Origin: Druceiella hillmani | Lineage: Eukaryota > Arthropoda > Insecta > Lepidoptera > Hepialidae | NCBI GenBank assembly: GCA_039881145.1 | Contig: JAYKKI010000027.1 | Coordinates: 23,261,001-23,325,000, forward strand | DNA: 64,000 nt | Reading direction: 5' to 3' | In this document: one piece after another, positions 25,385-37,070 of the stretch | How positions within the stretch are numbered: position 1 is the stretch's first letter | Layout of the letters: each line of letters begins with the position of its first letter | The notes under the pieces: model-generated | Databases searched by the model: none | What the model was told of the DNA's origin: nothing | The model's input: only the letters and a program-made list of their open reading frames with translations | Program-made: the position numbers and the translations under genes

Positions 25385-28060
25385 CTTCTATAGTTACAAT
25401 GCAAAAAAACATGTAGAAGGTACTGGATTTGTGTAAATAAGAGAATAAAATACCTAATTATGGATTTTCAGGCAATTTTCCCGAGACTGTGCAAGTTGAG
25501 AATAAGGGAAAGGTTCTTTGACTACAGTATAGTTTGTTGCCATGCTCCCACGGAGATAAAATTAGATGAGGAAAAGGAGATTTTTTATGAGGATCTATCT
25601 AGAATATATGAGGGATGCCCAAGAAATGATGTTAAACTGCTTATCAGGGACTTTAATGATAAAGTCGGGAAAGAATCGAAATACATTACAGCGATTGGTA
25701 GATTTAGCCTACATGATCAATCAAATGACAATGGCTGTAGGCTGATTGATTTTGCGATAGAACATGGCATGATTGTTGGAAGCACTCAATTTTCACAAAC
25801 TGATTCATAAAGAAACTTGGAAAGCACCAAGTGGTGTATGTTCAAATCAAATAGACCACGTCTTGATTGATTCTAGACACTGTTCAGACTTACTCGATGT
25901 TAGAACATATAGAGGTGCTAACATAGACTCAGATAATTATCTAGTTATTGCTAAAATCAGAGCAAGGCTCTTTAATTCCATGACAGAACGTGTTGAGCTA
26001 CTTAGGACCTTTGATTGTGATAAACTTAAAAACCAAAAAATGAAAGGAATATGGTGACTTTTTAGATAATAATTTGATGAAAATAAAGGACTGTGATTCC
26101 ATAGATGACCATTGGAGGGAAATAACGGAAAGTGTTTGTCATGCAGCTAAATCTGCATTAAGCAATAGTAAACACAATAAAGATAAATACTGGTATGATG
26201 ATGAATGTACCGAACTTACCAAGAAAAAGAATGAAGCATATAAAAAGATGCTAAATAGAAATACCAGAAACAATATAGAAGAATATAAAAGAACCAGAAA
26301 AGAGGAAAAAAAATTTCACAAAATAAAGAAAAGAACTTTTGAAGAGGAAAACCTAAAGAAAATTGAAAATCTTAAAACCCTAAATGAATGTAGAGCATTC
26401 TATCGAAGGGTTAATCGTAGTCGCTTTGCTTTTGAACCAAGTTCTACTCTTTGTCGAAATGAAAAATAGGAAATTTTGGCTAACAAACAAGAAATTCTTT
26501 CAAGATGGGTTGAACATTTTAACAATATTTTAAACTCAGAAAATTCACAGGAGAATCATAGACACAACTCAGTAAATGTAAATAATGATGAAATAATTCC
26601 CATCCCAGAGAGAGATGAGATTCAATTAGCAATTAATAAGCTAAAGAATAATAAATTACCAGGACATCTTATATCTGCAGAATTGCTAAAAAATGGATGT
26701 CCTCGGCTATATGATCACCTGCAAAAGTTAATTGCGAATATTTGGAACTCTGAAAAGCTTCCTTCAGAATGGAACATTAATATTTTGTGCCCTGTTCATA
26801 AGAAAGGAGACCCAATGGTTTGCTATAAAATTCTATCCAACATTCTGTTTGTGAGACTAAAACCATTCGTTGATTCTGAAATTGGCGCCTATCAATGTGG
26901 ATTAAGGAGTGGAAAATCTACTGTTGATAACATTTTTTGTTTACGTCAAATTATTGAAAGATCAATTGAGTATGATATTGATACTCATCACTTGTTTTTA
27001 GACTTTAAATTAGCATTTGACAGTGTTAGTAGAAAGCATTTAAAAGATGCAATGTATGAATTCAAAATTTCGAGCAAGTTAATTAGACTTGTAATATGTT
27101 CTATGGAGACGACAAAATGTAAAATAAAATTCAATGCCCTCTCTGAAGATCTCAGTGTCAATAATGGTGTTCGACAAAGCGATTCACTCTCGTGTCTGCT
27201 TTTTAATATTGCACTAGAAAAAGCTATTCGGAATTCAGATATTAAAACTAGGGGTACCATCTTTTACAAATCAGTTCAGAACCTAGCGTATGCTGATGAT
27301 ATTGATATAATTGCTAGAAACCTACCAGCCTTGAGAGAGACCTTTCTGTCTTTGGAGATAGCTGCAAATCGAATGGGTCTGGCAATAAACGACTCCAAGA
27401 CTAAGTATATGGCTATACAAAAATCTCCACCAAATAAAGCACATAATCGTTTGAAGATTGGTTCACATACATTTGAAACGGTTGACTGCTTTACTTACCT
27501 TGGATCTTGTGTTAACAATAAAAATGACACTAACTCTGAAATTTAGAATCGCATATCATCTGCCAATAAATCATTTTTTCCACTAAGGTCCATCCTTAAA
27601 TCTTCTTTTCTTACTAGAAAAAGAAAATTATTAGTATATAAAACTCTTATTAGGCCAGTTCTAGCATATGGTTCAGAAACCTGGTCTTTGGATAAAACTG
27701 GAGAAAATAAAATAGCAGCCTTTGAAAGAAGGGTTCTGAGGAGAATTTTTGGAGGTGTCAAGGAAAATGGTATTTCGCGAAGACGTCTTAACTCAGAAAT
27801 CTATAGGTTGTTTGGTGAGCCTGATGTCATAAACACTATCAAAATCAAAAGGATGAACTGGGCTACCCACGTATCTAGAATGAAAGATGAAAACCCAGTA
27901 AAGAAAGTTTCATCGTAAAACCTATAACAACTCGTGGAAGAGGTAGACCAAAATTAAAATGGATCGATTCAGTGGAAGAAGATTTTAACATTCTCAGGAT
28001 AAAGAACTAGAAAACCCAGGCGAAGAGTAGACCTCCTGGAAGAATCTCCAACAGAAGGAT
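25385..28060 (+). pseudogene. RTE-like non-LTR retrotransposon (endonuclease + reverse transcriptase), decayed
   Basis: Most of one LINE open frame is present, with several breaks. The apurinic-type endonuclease begins in a broken form near 25385 (YSCNAKKHVEGTGF) and continues with CCHAPTE, a GDFN motif degenerated to RDFND, NQIDHVLID and SDNYLV, where the usual SDH is SDN. Frames shift near 25800 and 26060. From 26074 to 27918 one frame carries a basic linker, reverse transcriptase motifs KLPGHLISAELLKNG, CPVHKKGD, YQCGLRSGKSTVDNIF, FLDFKLAFDSV, NNGVRQSDSLSCLLFNIALE and AYADDIDII (YADD at 27289-27300), then the C-terminal RPVLAYGSETWSLDKT. Two in-frame stops (26467-26469 and 27544-27546) and a ~10-residue loss after KKGD interrupt it. 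The tail TRGRGRPKLKWIDSVEEDF follows a frameshift near 27915. The order matches RTE-type elements. The copy is dead. The exact clade and ends are not certain. Confidence 0.9.
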
Positions 28061-30050
28061 GATAAAGTATAATATAAAATGTGATATTAGATGTAAAAAA
28101 GTAGATGGGTTGAAGGTAATAAAAAGGGAAATTGGTACTATTATTTATTAATGGAATACAAATGATTCGACGTTTTAATTTTTGACAAATCGGAAATTTA
28201 TGTGTCAAAGTAAATAACAATTTGATTTGCGATTTAATTTGTTCGAAACAACATATATTTCACCAATTTATTTTAATAAAAAAATGGCAGCCATTCAGAA
28301 AGATTTACAGATACTTCATCAACAAGTATATGGTATATTTTTCTCAAACACGTCATTTGACAGAGACCACGGAGTACATTGAGCAGAACTCTAAAATTAA
28401 TTGCTAATAAAGATCAAGTTAAAAGTTAGACAATATATAAATATTAAAAAGTATATTTTTACAATCATTGAAGAAACTTAGATTCGGGGATAAAACATTA
28501 TTACTGTATAATATTTTTTTGTTGTATTTTGTGATATTTCAGTTTAACTATATGCTGTCCAAGGTACAGCATAAAGTGTGAAGAAATGCTTCAAAAATAG
28601 TCTCTTTTGTGCTAAGTTTGGTATTTATAAAAAAATTATGAAATTGTTTTGCACTTTAGTAGTAAATTTTAATTAATCTGCTTTATGATTACGTCAGCTT
28701 TCATAATTCGCTTTATAGAAATTTCGAAAAGACGTTAACCGGTGGATACAGCCCTACCACAGATGTCGGGTAGTAACTTTTGATATTGACGAATATTATA
28801 AGAATTTTTATGACGGTGTGATGAGGATGTCCACAATGATTTTATTACATTTCGGATTACTATTTTTATAAAGTGATGTTAAAAGATAAATGGAACCGAC
28901 TTCAGAAGCTTTTGAAAATTTGTACTCAAGAGAAGTAAAATTTCAATAATTTGGCAACACCATGAAATACGTGAATCTTGTAAATTATTCAACTTGATTT
29001 TTTGTACGATAAAAGGAATAAAGAAAATCAAAACTTTTAAAAGTAACAACTTTCTTTTCTACATTATTATCTCATACAAAACATTACGAATCGTATGAGC
29101 ATGGAGCACTTGTATTAGTATAGAACAATCGCAGGAGTAGGAAAATTTTAAATTAAACAATATACAATTATTTCCTCTTTATTTCACTGTTAGGGTGACA
29201 ATCAAAATACGCAATACTTATAATTTCGTCAGGTCAATGTGTGTGTTCATCCGTCTGTCACTCTTTCGTGGTGTCTGCAGTTTAGACATAATTAATATGT
29301 AATTATACAAGAACATATTTCATATAAAAATCTTAGGTAATATGTGGTTTTTTCCGTCCTTTTTTACATTCAGGTTCCTTATTAAGAAATTAATATTTGA
29401 AAAATTATATACCTACCTCTATTGGTAGAACCTTTAAAAAGGTCTTTGAAATTAAATTTTGGTCTATTTTTTTGACTCCTTTTATGTAATATTAAGCTAC
29501 CAAGTCATTTGCAATGTATTTACCAGCCTTTTTCCAAACAATAATACAAAAAATCTGAAAAAATCCCGAAAATTGTTTTTTATTAGTATTTTTAAATTAA
29601 ATTATTTCGAATAGTGGAGGATTGAACTTGCTAGTGTACTTAAGATATATTAATATGAATTACTAAACTCGTTATTTATAATGAAAATACTGAAGGCGGA
29701 TCGCAGTAGCTTGTTTAACTGTCGGTGTATCGGTATCAATATTTAGCTACTAAATATCTTTAGGGACGCATATGAGCAGGATATAACAATTCATTAAACT
29801 TATATAATTTGATATTTTGTGAAGTGACTATGGAATCCTAATAAATGCTTGGCTTGACACGCACTTTGCCTGTTTTTAAGTGTGCATTACACGAAGTTTT
29901 CAGCTACTTTCGACTGAATGCTATTTCGTTAAAATTTCACAAATAGATATTCTATTTTTTTGTTCGTTTTTAAATGACTAAATTCAAAAATAGTTTTACT
30001 TAATATGTACTATAAAAAAGGAAGATTTATTTATTATCTTACATTTATTT

Positions 30051-30090
30051 CCATTAGATTTTTGCATATCATTATGCAAAAATCTAATGG
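30051..30090. repeat. Perfect 18-bp hairpin
   Basis: ccattagatttttgcata, loop tcat, then the exact reverse complement. A small perfect foldback with no further context. Confidence 0.85.
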
Positions 30091-30747
30091 CATATTAGCG
30101 CGCTAATTCTATATATATATAATAATTAATTAGAACTCTTTCTAATAAAACAATTTCGTAAAAGAATTTAAAGTTTTTCGAGTCACAATTTTAAAACCCA
30201 CGTAAATTTTAATTTCAAAAAGTCAATATTTCATACATCATACATTCAGTGTAGCAATTTTACAAAGGCAAGAAAAATGAACAAAGATAATTACATGTCT
30301 TAATCCATGCAAAATACAATTCTGCGTTCAGATGTTGGAAATCTGTTCCTTACGATGTCCATACATTATTGTAAAATAATTGAATCATAAACACATGGCG
30401 CTCTCTAAAGTTCGGAAACTTTAAATGCTTCTTTTATAAAAAAAAATTATTTTAACAGTTTTTGCTTTGTTACGCTTGATGCGTAATATGTGATATATAT
30501 ATATATTATTAAGAGCACGAAGTAAAATAAAAGCCTGGAAGGAAATAAAACATTTTTAATTGTTATAATTGGAAAAAAATTGGACCAAAGTTTACACAGT
30601 AAAGTACAATTATGCTTTATGTACTCTAGATATTGAGAAGTGGATAAAATAAAATTAGAACTGTTTATCTTTTGTTCTTTCTGTTTCAATGACTTTCTGC
30701 CTTGTTTACAAAGGGAAGTTCGTAACTTATACGAAAGCAAAATTCAA

Positions 30748-30809
30748 TATCTACTATGTTAATCTGTATACACCTGTGTCTAGAGGTATACAGATTAGCA
30801 TGGTAGATA
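30748..30809. repeat. Hairpin with 24-bp stem, precursor-microRNA-like size
   Basis: 30748-30771 pairs with 30786-30809 over 24 positions, two of which are G-U in the RNA, around a loop of about 14 bases. Size and pairing are within the range of small hairpin precursors, but no flanking lower stem or conservation can be judged. Confidence 0.6.
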
Positions 30810-31881
30810 CATAGCAGACTTTGGTTTCAATTTATCCACTTTAATTTTGCTATTAAATAATTTAGAGATTATGTAAAGTTCAAGCTGAGAATGAAACAGT
30901 TTCCAGGAATGTAGGAGACCCACGTTCAGTGTAAAGTCCTCGACCTCTACTTCAGAGTAAAATTAAGTATTTAGTCTATGAATTAGGTTTATATAAAGAG
31001 GAACCAGAGCTATTGGTTAGTAGGTTGTAAGAAGAATATATTCGGAAAAGGTATTTTATTTTAAAAGCGATGTAACATCTTGATTTTTTTTTGTTCATGA
31101 TATTGTTAGGCTTTCAAATTAGCTTTGAACTTGAACACACTCCTCATGGTTGAGGATTATTCATGAGTGCATCGAAATATAGTTTTAGGATGTGTCATTA
31201 TTGTAATAGTAAAAAAACCTTCGAAGTCATTATTTTCATAAAAGAATAGTATGACAACCTGACCAAGATATGACGTTTAAAAAACATGACTCGAAAATTT
31301 GGAATGATTTAAAATTCACAGCAGTTTGATTAAATTTATAAAATCAGCTTTAAGAAATAATGCTGTTTCATCTATTTACTAACCTTATAAAAAAATTATC
31401 GGATCGAAAGAATATCTTATGACTCAAAAATGTATAACCTAAAGTATATTCCTTTGGTCAATCTTAAAAACTTCTTTCCCCGTTGCATATTTAGTATACT
31501 TGATGAAAAATTTATTTTTGAATCCTGAATACTGAAACTAAATAAATTCTCCAATTTGGAATAGAGACTTGAATATGTTTTAAATTTCTTCCCTGGTTTT
31601 AGGAATGTTCTTATCATTTTGCAATATTCAAAGCAACACACTAATGATATTAATATTTTAAACAGGTTTATTTATTATTTAAATTTTATTAGTTTTTTTG
31701 GTAAATATGCATTTAGGTATTTAGGGGGTAATCTTTGGAACTACTGGTCCGATATTGAAAACTTTCACAAATACTAAGCTACACTATTTCCAAGTAATAT
31801 ACATTTTACTGTGTTCAGAATTTTCTTTAGTACGAAATTATTAAATTTGTAATTTAAGTCTTTATATCATCATAGAAAGAT

Positions 31882-32035
31882 CTTTGCTAATAGCCCACCT
31901 GAAGTTGTTGTAATACAACGAAACCTAGGTCGTGGTAAAGAACATAAAGATAGTAGAAATAATACTACATTACATAGTTTCATTTAATTGTGAATAATGA
32001 ATTTCTACAAAATTAACACCCAATATATTCAATAT
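31882..32035 (+). mobile_element. Hammerhead-bearing short retroelement, copy D (single unit)
   Basis: A single direct unit starting at CTTTGCTAATAG and ending at the family 3' end near 32030. It is flanked by a 9-bp duplication, tagaaagat, at 31873-31881 and 32036-32044. There is no inverted 5' arm, so this shows the minimal unit of about 150 bp. The ribozyme core is mutated. Confidence 0.75.
31895..31935 (+). ncRNA. Hammerhead motif with A9 replaced (copy D)
   Basis: All stems and the GTC site are present, but the core reads CTGAAGT in place of CTGAAGA. A9 is a conserved catalytic-core base, so this copy is expected to be inactive. Confidence 0.55.
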
Positions 32036-32081
32036 TAGAAAGATATTATTCTTTAATAATTCTACAAAAAAATCAGCAATA

Positions 32082-32082
<1 letters not shown>

Positions 32083-32131
<49 letters not shown>

Positions 32132-32168
32132 ATATATATATATATAGATATATATATATATATATATA
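32083..32168. repeat. (TA)n with a (TG)n interruption
   Basis: TA dinucleotides interrupted by tgtgtgtgtg near 32120, lying about 40 bp after copy D. Confidence 0.95.
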
Positions 32169-32541
32169 AGACAAAGTAGTGGAATTAATCAAAAACAAAA
32201 CAAATATAAAAAAAAAACGAAAATTATATTTATTAAAATATATCTTTTAAATTTAACTTAATCGTCGTTGAGTGTTTAGCTTTTCAATGCATAAGGTGGA
32301 AATAGCTTACAATACGAGATGGTCCACTGAAAATTTTTACACTTCCAACTATGAATTGTTTTTTTTGAATTATTACCTTTTTTTTTTGAATTATTAATTT
32401 ATTGAATTATTACCTTTTCCTAAGATATATCTGTCAATTGCTATATAAGACAAATTAGGGACGTGATAACGTTAACGAGAACATGTTTAAAAAATAACAG
32501 TTACACGTACGTTGCGGCACTTCGCGGACGGGAGCTACTAA

Positions 32542-33355
32542 CATAGGGATGGGTAAATTAAAAAAAATAAATAGATAAATACCATACATATATTTATAAG
32601 GGGCATCGATACATATCGAGAAAAAAAGCTATTTCGAAATATTGATATTTTTATTTAAGGACAGTAATTGTAAAAAGTATCCCATATATTAGTTTATGTA
32701 ACATTTAATTACAAAAAAATAATATAAAATTATATACATCAAGTATTTAAATACAATTTTGAAATTTAAAGACACGTATAGCAGTTATAAAAAGTTTTAT
32801 TAATTTATTTATTCTTACAATCAATTAAACCAATATTATTTTTATGTTGACATTGGAAAAACTATTTGTTTTATCCGATTGACCGGTACCACCAAGTTAT
32901 TTGCAGAAGCATGAGCATGATAGTAAAAATAATTAAAACTTGTATGTAAATCACACTTTCCTAAAATTATTATTTATTTCAAACTAATAATAGTTTATTA
33001 TATCTAAATATTATTATTAGTTATTATATTAATCAATTATTACATAATTATATATTGTGAATATATAATTATATATGATTTTTTAAAGTATATATTTAAA
33101 AATTTTAATGATGTAAATGTACAATTAAATGATATGTATTTATTCATTATATGCAACGCATAGAATTGGAAACTTTTTGCATTAAAAGTAAAATAGAATT
33201 TGATACTTAAATTGATATTCGAAAAAAATATCTATTTTTTCTATATGGAGACTGCTATATTTAGATCGAGATTAAAAATATCTACAAAAAATATCGATTA
33301 TTTCAAGAATATATAGAGATATTTTCACATATTAATATATTTTAACCAAGCCTAG
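32542..33355. mobile_element. Probable hAT-type non-autonomous element
   Basis: The left end CATAGGGATGGGTAAATT resembles hAT termini of the CAGGGATGGGCAAA kind. The right end, reverse complemented, is CTAGGCTTGGTTAAAA. Candidate 8-bp target duplications are gctactaa (32534-32541) and gctataaa (33356-33363), six of eight matching; 8 bp is the hAT length. The subterminal regions on both sides carry atcgata-like and tttcgaaata-like repeats in opposite orientation. The interior is extremely AT-rich with no transposase. The termini and duplications are both imperfect, so the call is tentative. Confidence 0.45.
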
Positions 33356-33363
33356 GCTATAAA

Positions 33364-34098
33364 ATATGACTACTTGAAAAGTCTCCTCTGAGAATACGCA
33401 GCGTCTCGCAAATCAAAGAGAGTATACGTCCCAAGTGAATAAAGTTGTAAAAAACCGAGTCTGTACATTGAATATTTTAAAGTCAAACCATCTTATGCTT
33501 ACTTAAGACAAGCTTGTAAGCCTAAACCAAACGTTTTTAGAATTTTTGGATTTGCCTGTTTGTCGGTTTATCTGTTAGTCTCTGCGCACCCTCGTTATAT
33601 ACATTAATCTCTGCAACTGCAGAATTGGTTGCGATTTTCAGGAAAGTATTTAGATTAGCTTGGGCAAAAATTCAGACTTACTTTCGTTCCAATCAATTCA
33701 CAAAAAATATCTATTGATCATTAATATACTTTCGCTATGCACGGTAATATCAGAATCGGCAGAAGCGATTTAGTTGCCAATGCCATTATTATTGTTTTTA
33801 GTAAATTTTATGCTCATAGTTCTAAGAGGAAAAAAATACAAAAATATCCCAATCACTTTTAATTCTGAATTTCTCGCAATCTTTCCACGCAAAAATACAT
33901 CTTTCATGAATACTTACAATATTGTTAAAAATAAAATAGTTCATATTGAATAGAGAAATTTCCAGGTAGATTACATCAATTAGGCGCATATCTATATTTA
34001 AATGTACATAGAATTCTATAAATTTATCTTTAAGTATAATAATATTATTTCTCACTACGTAAATATATAAATATATTATTAGTACAAGTTTATAGATA

Positions 34099-34172
<74 letters not shown>

Positions 34173-35865
34173 TATACATTTTAAAACACAAAATAATCTT
34201 GGCCATTGATTTCAATGATCAATGTGGAGTTTCCATATACTTTTTACAGAAAAAGTAGTAGAGCCTGCTATAGTGAACGCTTCTCAGTTATTCAAAAATA
34301 GCGATTCGGCTGCTAGAAGACTAAGACATATGTGTCTAACAAAAATGATTAGTTGAAAGCTTAATATTTTGGAGAAGGATTAATCTATCAAAAAATTATC
34401 CAGAAAATGTCTCCAATATTTTTGAAAGATACGTTCAACGATACGGGCATGCGACTAAAAAAAATTGCTCCATTCACATTTATAAGTTGAATGTGGGACC
34501 CTATAATATGGACAAAAGATATCGTATTTGGGGGATTACTTAAAATATATTTAAATAGTGGAATAAAAAAAAAGATCGTAGTGGCAGTAGAACACCAAAT
34601 CTGGTATGTAATTTTGTAAAAACCCGATATGTTATTGCGTGAACTTAATTATTTCAAAGAGTTTGACTTCTAGAGGGCTTTTTTTATACACATATTTTTT
34701 TAATTAATAACATACCAGAGTGCCAATTGGTAAAATTATAATTGAATTAAATAAATCACAAATAAACTTATGAAATAAACGAAATTCGAAAATTACCTCG
34801 GGTCATTGACTAGCTTGTTCATGGTTTAGCGCCAGTTAGCAAACCGTGTAGAACGTACGTGGCAGATTGACTTTTACTGGCTCCGCGGCGATAGTATGAT
34901 TGCAAAGTCGGTCGGATCCTTATGATAGATATAAAAAATAACATGCGACAGTATTGAAAAGTTATATCACATAATAAACGCTATACTATAAGATTGAAAT
35001 GTGAATGGCGAAAAACAAAAATATTTCAAATAGATGCTGTAAGTAGGAACACCGATGACTTTAATATAAATAATTTATAAAATAATACTTAAAAAATAAA
35101 CAAAATATTAGAAGTCAAGGATTTTTTGCAAACCTTTCATAAATCGGTAAAAACCTATAACAAGTTTTGCGCATAATTTTGTTATTAAAATTTATTCTAC
35201 AACATTCACTTGTATTCTCATTGTGTTACAAATTCCGAAACATACAACCGTACTGTGTTTAAGTATTTAATTAATCACAAGATACAAAACCTGTACGAAC
35301 TTCAGAACAAACTAGACCGTAGCATTAAAAAGCTTTGTCTCTACGTGATTTTAATATTTATCTAAATAAATTATTTCTCTCTTAATCTCTCCGAACTTTC
35401 GCACTCTTCCTTTTTCATTCGTAATCCCTTTACTTTGGCACTAAATCTCTGTAAAAGCATTAATTAAGATTCATGATCATAAAATGTGTTTAATTTTATC
35501 TTCTCTTTTATTTAGAAAATAAGGAAAAACTTATTGATAGGCGTCGACGGCTTAAAAGTATTGGATATTTGCATTTGTGTTTTAAAAGTAAACATTTTGC
35601 TTAGTTTTGTCGGCCATTCATATGGACATGCATTGAAAAATATTTTTTTTGTTTGGAACTTGGTCTATTTTCCCTATTTTTATACTTATAATTTTCCGTT
35701 CTTTATTATTACGAAAACGGAGTTTTTACGTAGGATAATATATCGGCATATAGTTATCACAAAACTTTAATTTAAGGCGACGTGAACTTGGTCGATCACT
35801 TGATGTTCGTTAGTTTTGTAAGTTTAGTTGAATAGGTTTTGATTCGGAAATTATATATTTTTTAT
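33364..35865. other. Gene-free stretch
   Basis: A GC-richer patch at about 33380-33450, continuous with 32470-32540 across the probable hAT insertion, may be part of an older element. Another lies at 34800-34920. A (TA)n array is listed separately. No gene seen. Confidence 0.45.
34102..34168. repeat. (TA)n microsatellite
   Basis: About 65 bp of TA dinucleotides. Confidence 0.95.
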
Positions 35866-35934
35866 ATATTTATAATTCACAATTAAATGAAACTACGTGA
35901 TGTTGTATTATTTCTACTATCTTTAATTTCTTTA

Positions 35935-35975
35935 CCACGACCTAGGTTTCGTTGTATTACAACATCTTCAGGTGG
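35935..35975 (-). ncRNA. Hammerhead ribozyme motif, core intact (copy E, minus strand)
   Basis: Read on the minus strand: CCAC (from 35975), CTGAAGA, GTTGT-AAT-ACAAC, GAAAC, CTAG, GTC, GTGG (to 35935). It is the mirror of the plus-strand motif at 36010-36050. The outer CTTT/AAAG pairing is also available. Confidence 0.65.
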
Positions 35976-36009
35976 GATATTAGCAAAGATTGGAATCTTT
36001 GCTAATATC

Positions 36010-36050
36010 CCACCTGAAGATGTTGTAATACAACGAAACCTAGGTCGTGG
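36010..36050 (+). ncRNA. Hammerhead ribozyme motif, core intact (copy E, plus strand)
   Basis: CCAC 36010-36013, CTGAAGA 36014-36020, extra T 36021, stem II 36022-36034 with AAT loop, GAAA 36035-36038, stem III with CTAG loop, GTC ending at 36046 (predicted cleavage after this C), GTGG 36047-36050. Upstream TCTTT pairs with downstream AAAGA to give a second stem I helix, with an asymmetric internal loop that could make the loop contact typical of natural type I hammerheads. Stem III is so short that a monomer may be weak; dimeric forms are known for such cases. Confidence 0.68.
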
Positions 36051-36363
36051 TAAAGAAATTAAAGATAGTAGAAATAATACTACATCACGTAGTTTCATTT
36101 AATTGTGAATAATGAATTTCTACAAAATTAACGCCAAATATATTCAATATTTATAATTATAAATTATATATTTTTACAGACAAAACCATTTACTGGTTTC
36201 GTTCAATATAAAAAAATATTGGACAAAACCAGTTACAAAATATTAGTTAAGTAGGGGTTTACAAAATTAAATTTTGGCGTGAATACGTCTTTAAATTCGC
36301 TATCCAAAAAATCCAAAAATAACAAAATCGGGTATAAATGGCTTCTCAAGAACAATCGAATGG

Positions 36364-36364
<1 letters not shown>

Positions 36365-36422
<58 letters not shown>

Positions 36423-36432
36423 TATATATATG

Positions 36433-36470
<38 letters not shown>
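36365..36470. repeat. (TA)n microsatellite with variant repeats
   Basis: About 100 bp of TA dinucleotides with a few AAG and TGT interruptions. The long IYIY-type frames on both strands are artefacts of this repeat. Confidence 0.95.
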
Positions 36471-36472
<2 letters not shown>

Positions 36473-36639
36473 CATGGAATAATTTAAGTGTTAATTTTGG
36501 TTTCTTTACTCATTGTCCATCTGTCAGTTTTTGTGCATAAATTTAAATATCAACAAATAACATATTTTCAATTATATGGAATACTTAAAGATTAATTCAA
36601 ACTAATTTGTACTACAAATTAATTATATGTAACAAGGAA

Positions 36640-37070
36640 GACACAAAACAACGCAAAGAATTGTAAACTATGTAGTATGTCGTTGACCGCAAATAAATAC
36701 ATTACCTAATGAATGCACGTTCCAAGTATGTACAAGTATACCAAGTCACGAAGACTTAATATGCAGGCTCTGCAGTCATCCATTTTCTGTTTACGAGCCT
36801 AATACGTCGACGTGTTTGCAGCAAACAAACTAAGCTGCCAGACGTCAATAGAGGAAGCGAATCGTTATTGTAAACAGCCAATATTGAATTTGTATTCAAA
36901 GACGCAAATTTGCATAATCCATGCACAATTAGACATTTACGGATCGTTGTGCAACGGTGGATTACTTGGTTTTCTTGCTGACTTCCTGTTGACGTCGCCT
37001 TTAGTGTCTGAATGAGGCGCTATGTACATGAATTAATATATTGAAAATTACGTTAGTAAAAACATGTTAT
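36640..37070 (+). repeat. Diverged direct repeat, copy 1
   Basis: Similar over some 350-400 bp to 38580-38985, same orientation. Shared blocks include gcaaacagccaat(g/a)ttgaattt followed by attcaaag, gcataat.c...caattaga, cttgctgact, cag(g/t)ctctgca and gacgtcaa. The edges are approximate. It contains an octamer-like atttgcataa. A 67-residue open frame inside is not preserved in copy 2, so coding is unlikely. Confidence 0.75.

Larger units (their letters stand above)
28061..31872. other. Gene-free AT-rich stretch with foldbacks
   Basis: No gene recognised. It holds two clear hairpins, listed separately at 30051-30090 and 30748-30809. Short open frames have no domains. Confidence 0.45.
35878..36145 (+). 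mobile_element. Hammerhead-bearing element, copy E: near-perfect palindrome
   Basis: Two units meet head to head at about 35992/35993. The palindrome spans 35878-36107 (115-bp arms) with one mismatched pair in the arms (t/a near 35903) and a two-base non-pairing centre. The right unit continues past the palindrome to the family 3' end at 36145. A perfect 12-bp duplication, atatttataatt, flanks it at 35866-35877 and, one base after the element end, at 36147-36158. Both strands carry a complete hammerhead motif. The same 71-residue open frame on each strand follows from the palindrome and does not need a coding explanation. The high arm identity suggests a recent copy or correction between arms. 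Confidence 0.88.

Noticed and set aside
26988..27260. 90-residue minus-strand frame
   Set aside because: Shadow of the plus-strand RTE-like reverse transcriptase.
35883..36102. Same 71-residue open frame on both strands
   Set aside because: It follows directly from the near-perfect palindrome of hammerhead copy E. Other copies do not preserve it as a protein, so it is not called a gene.
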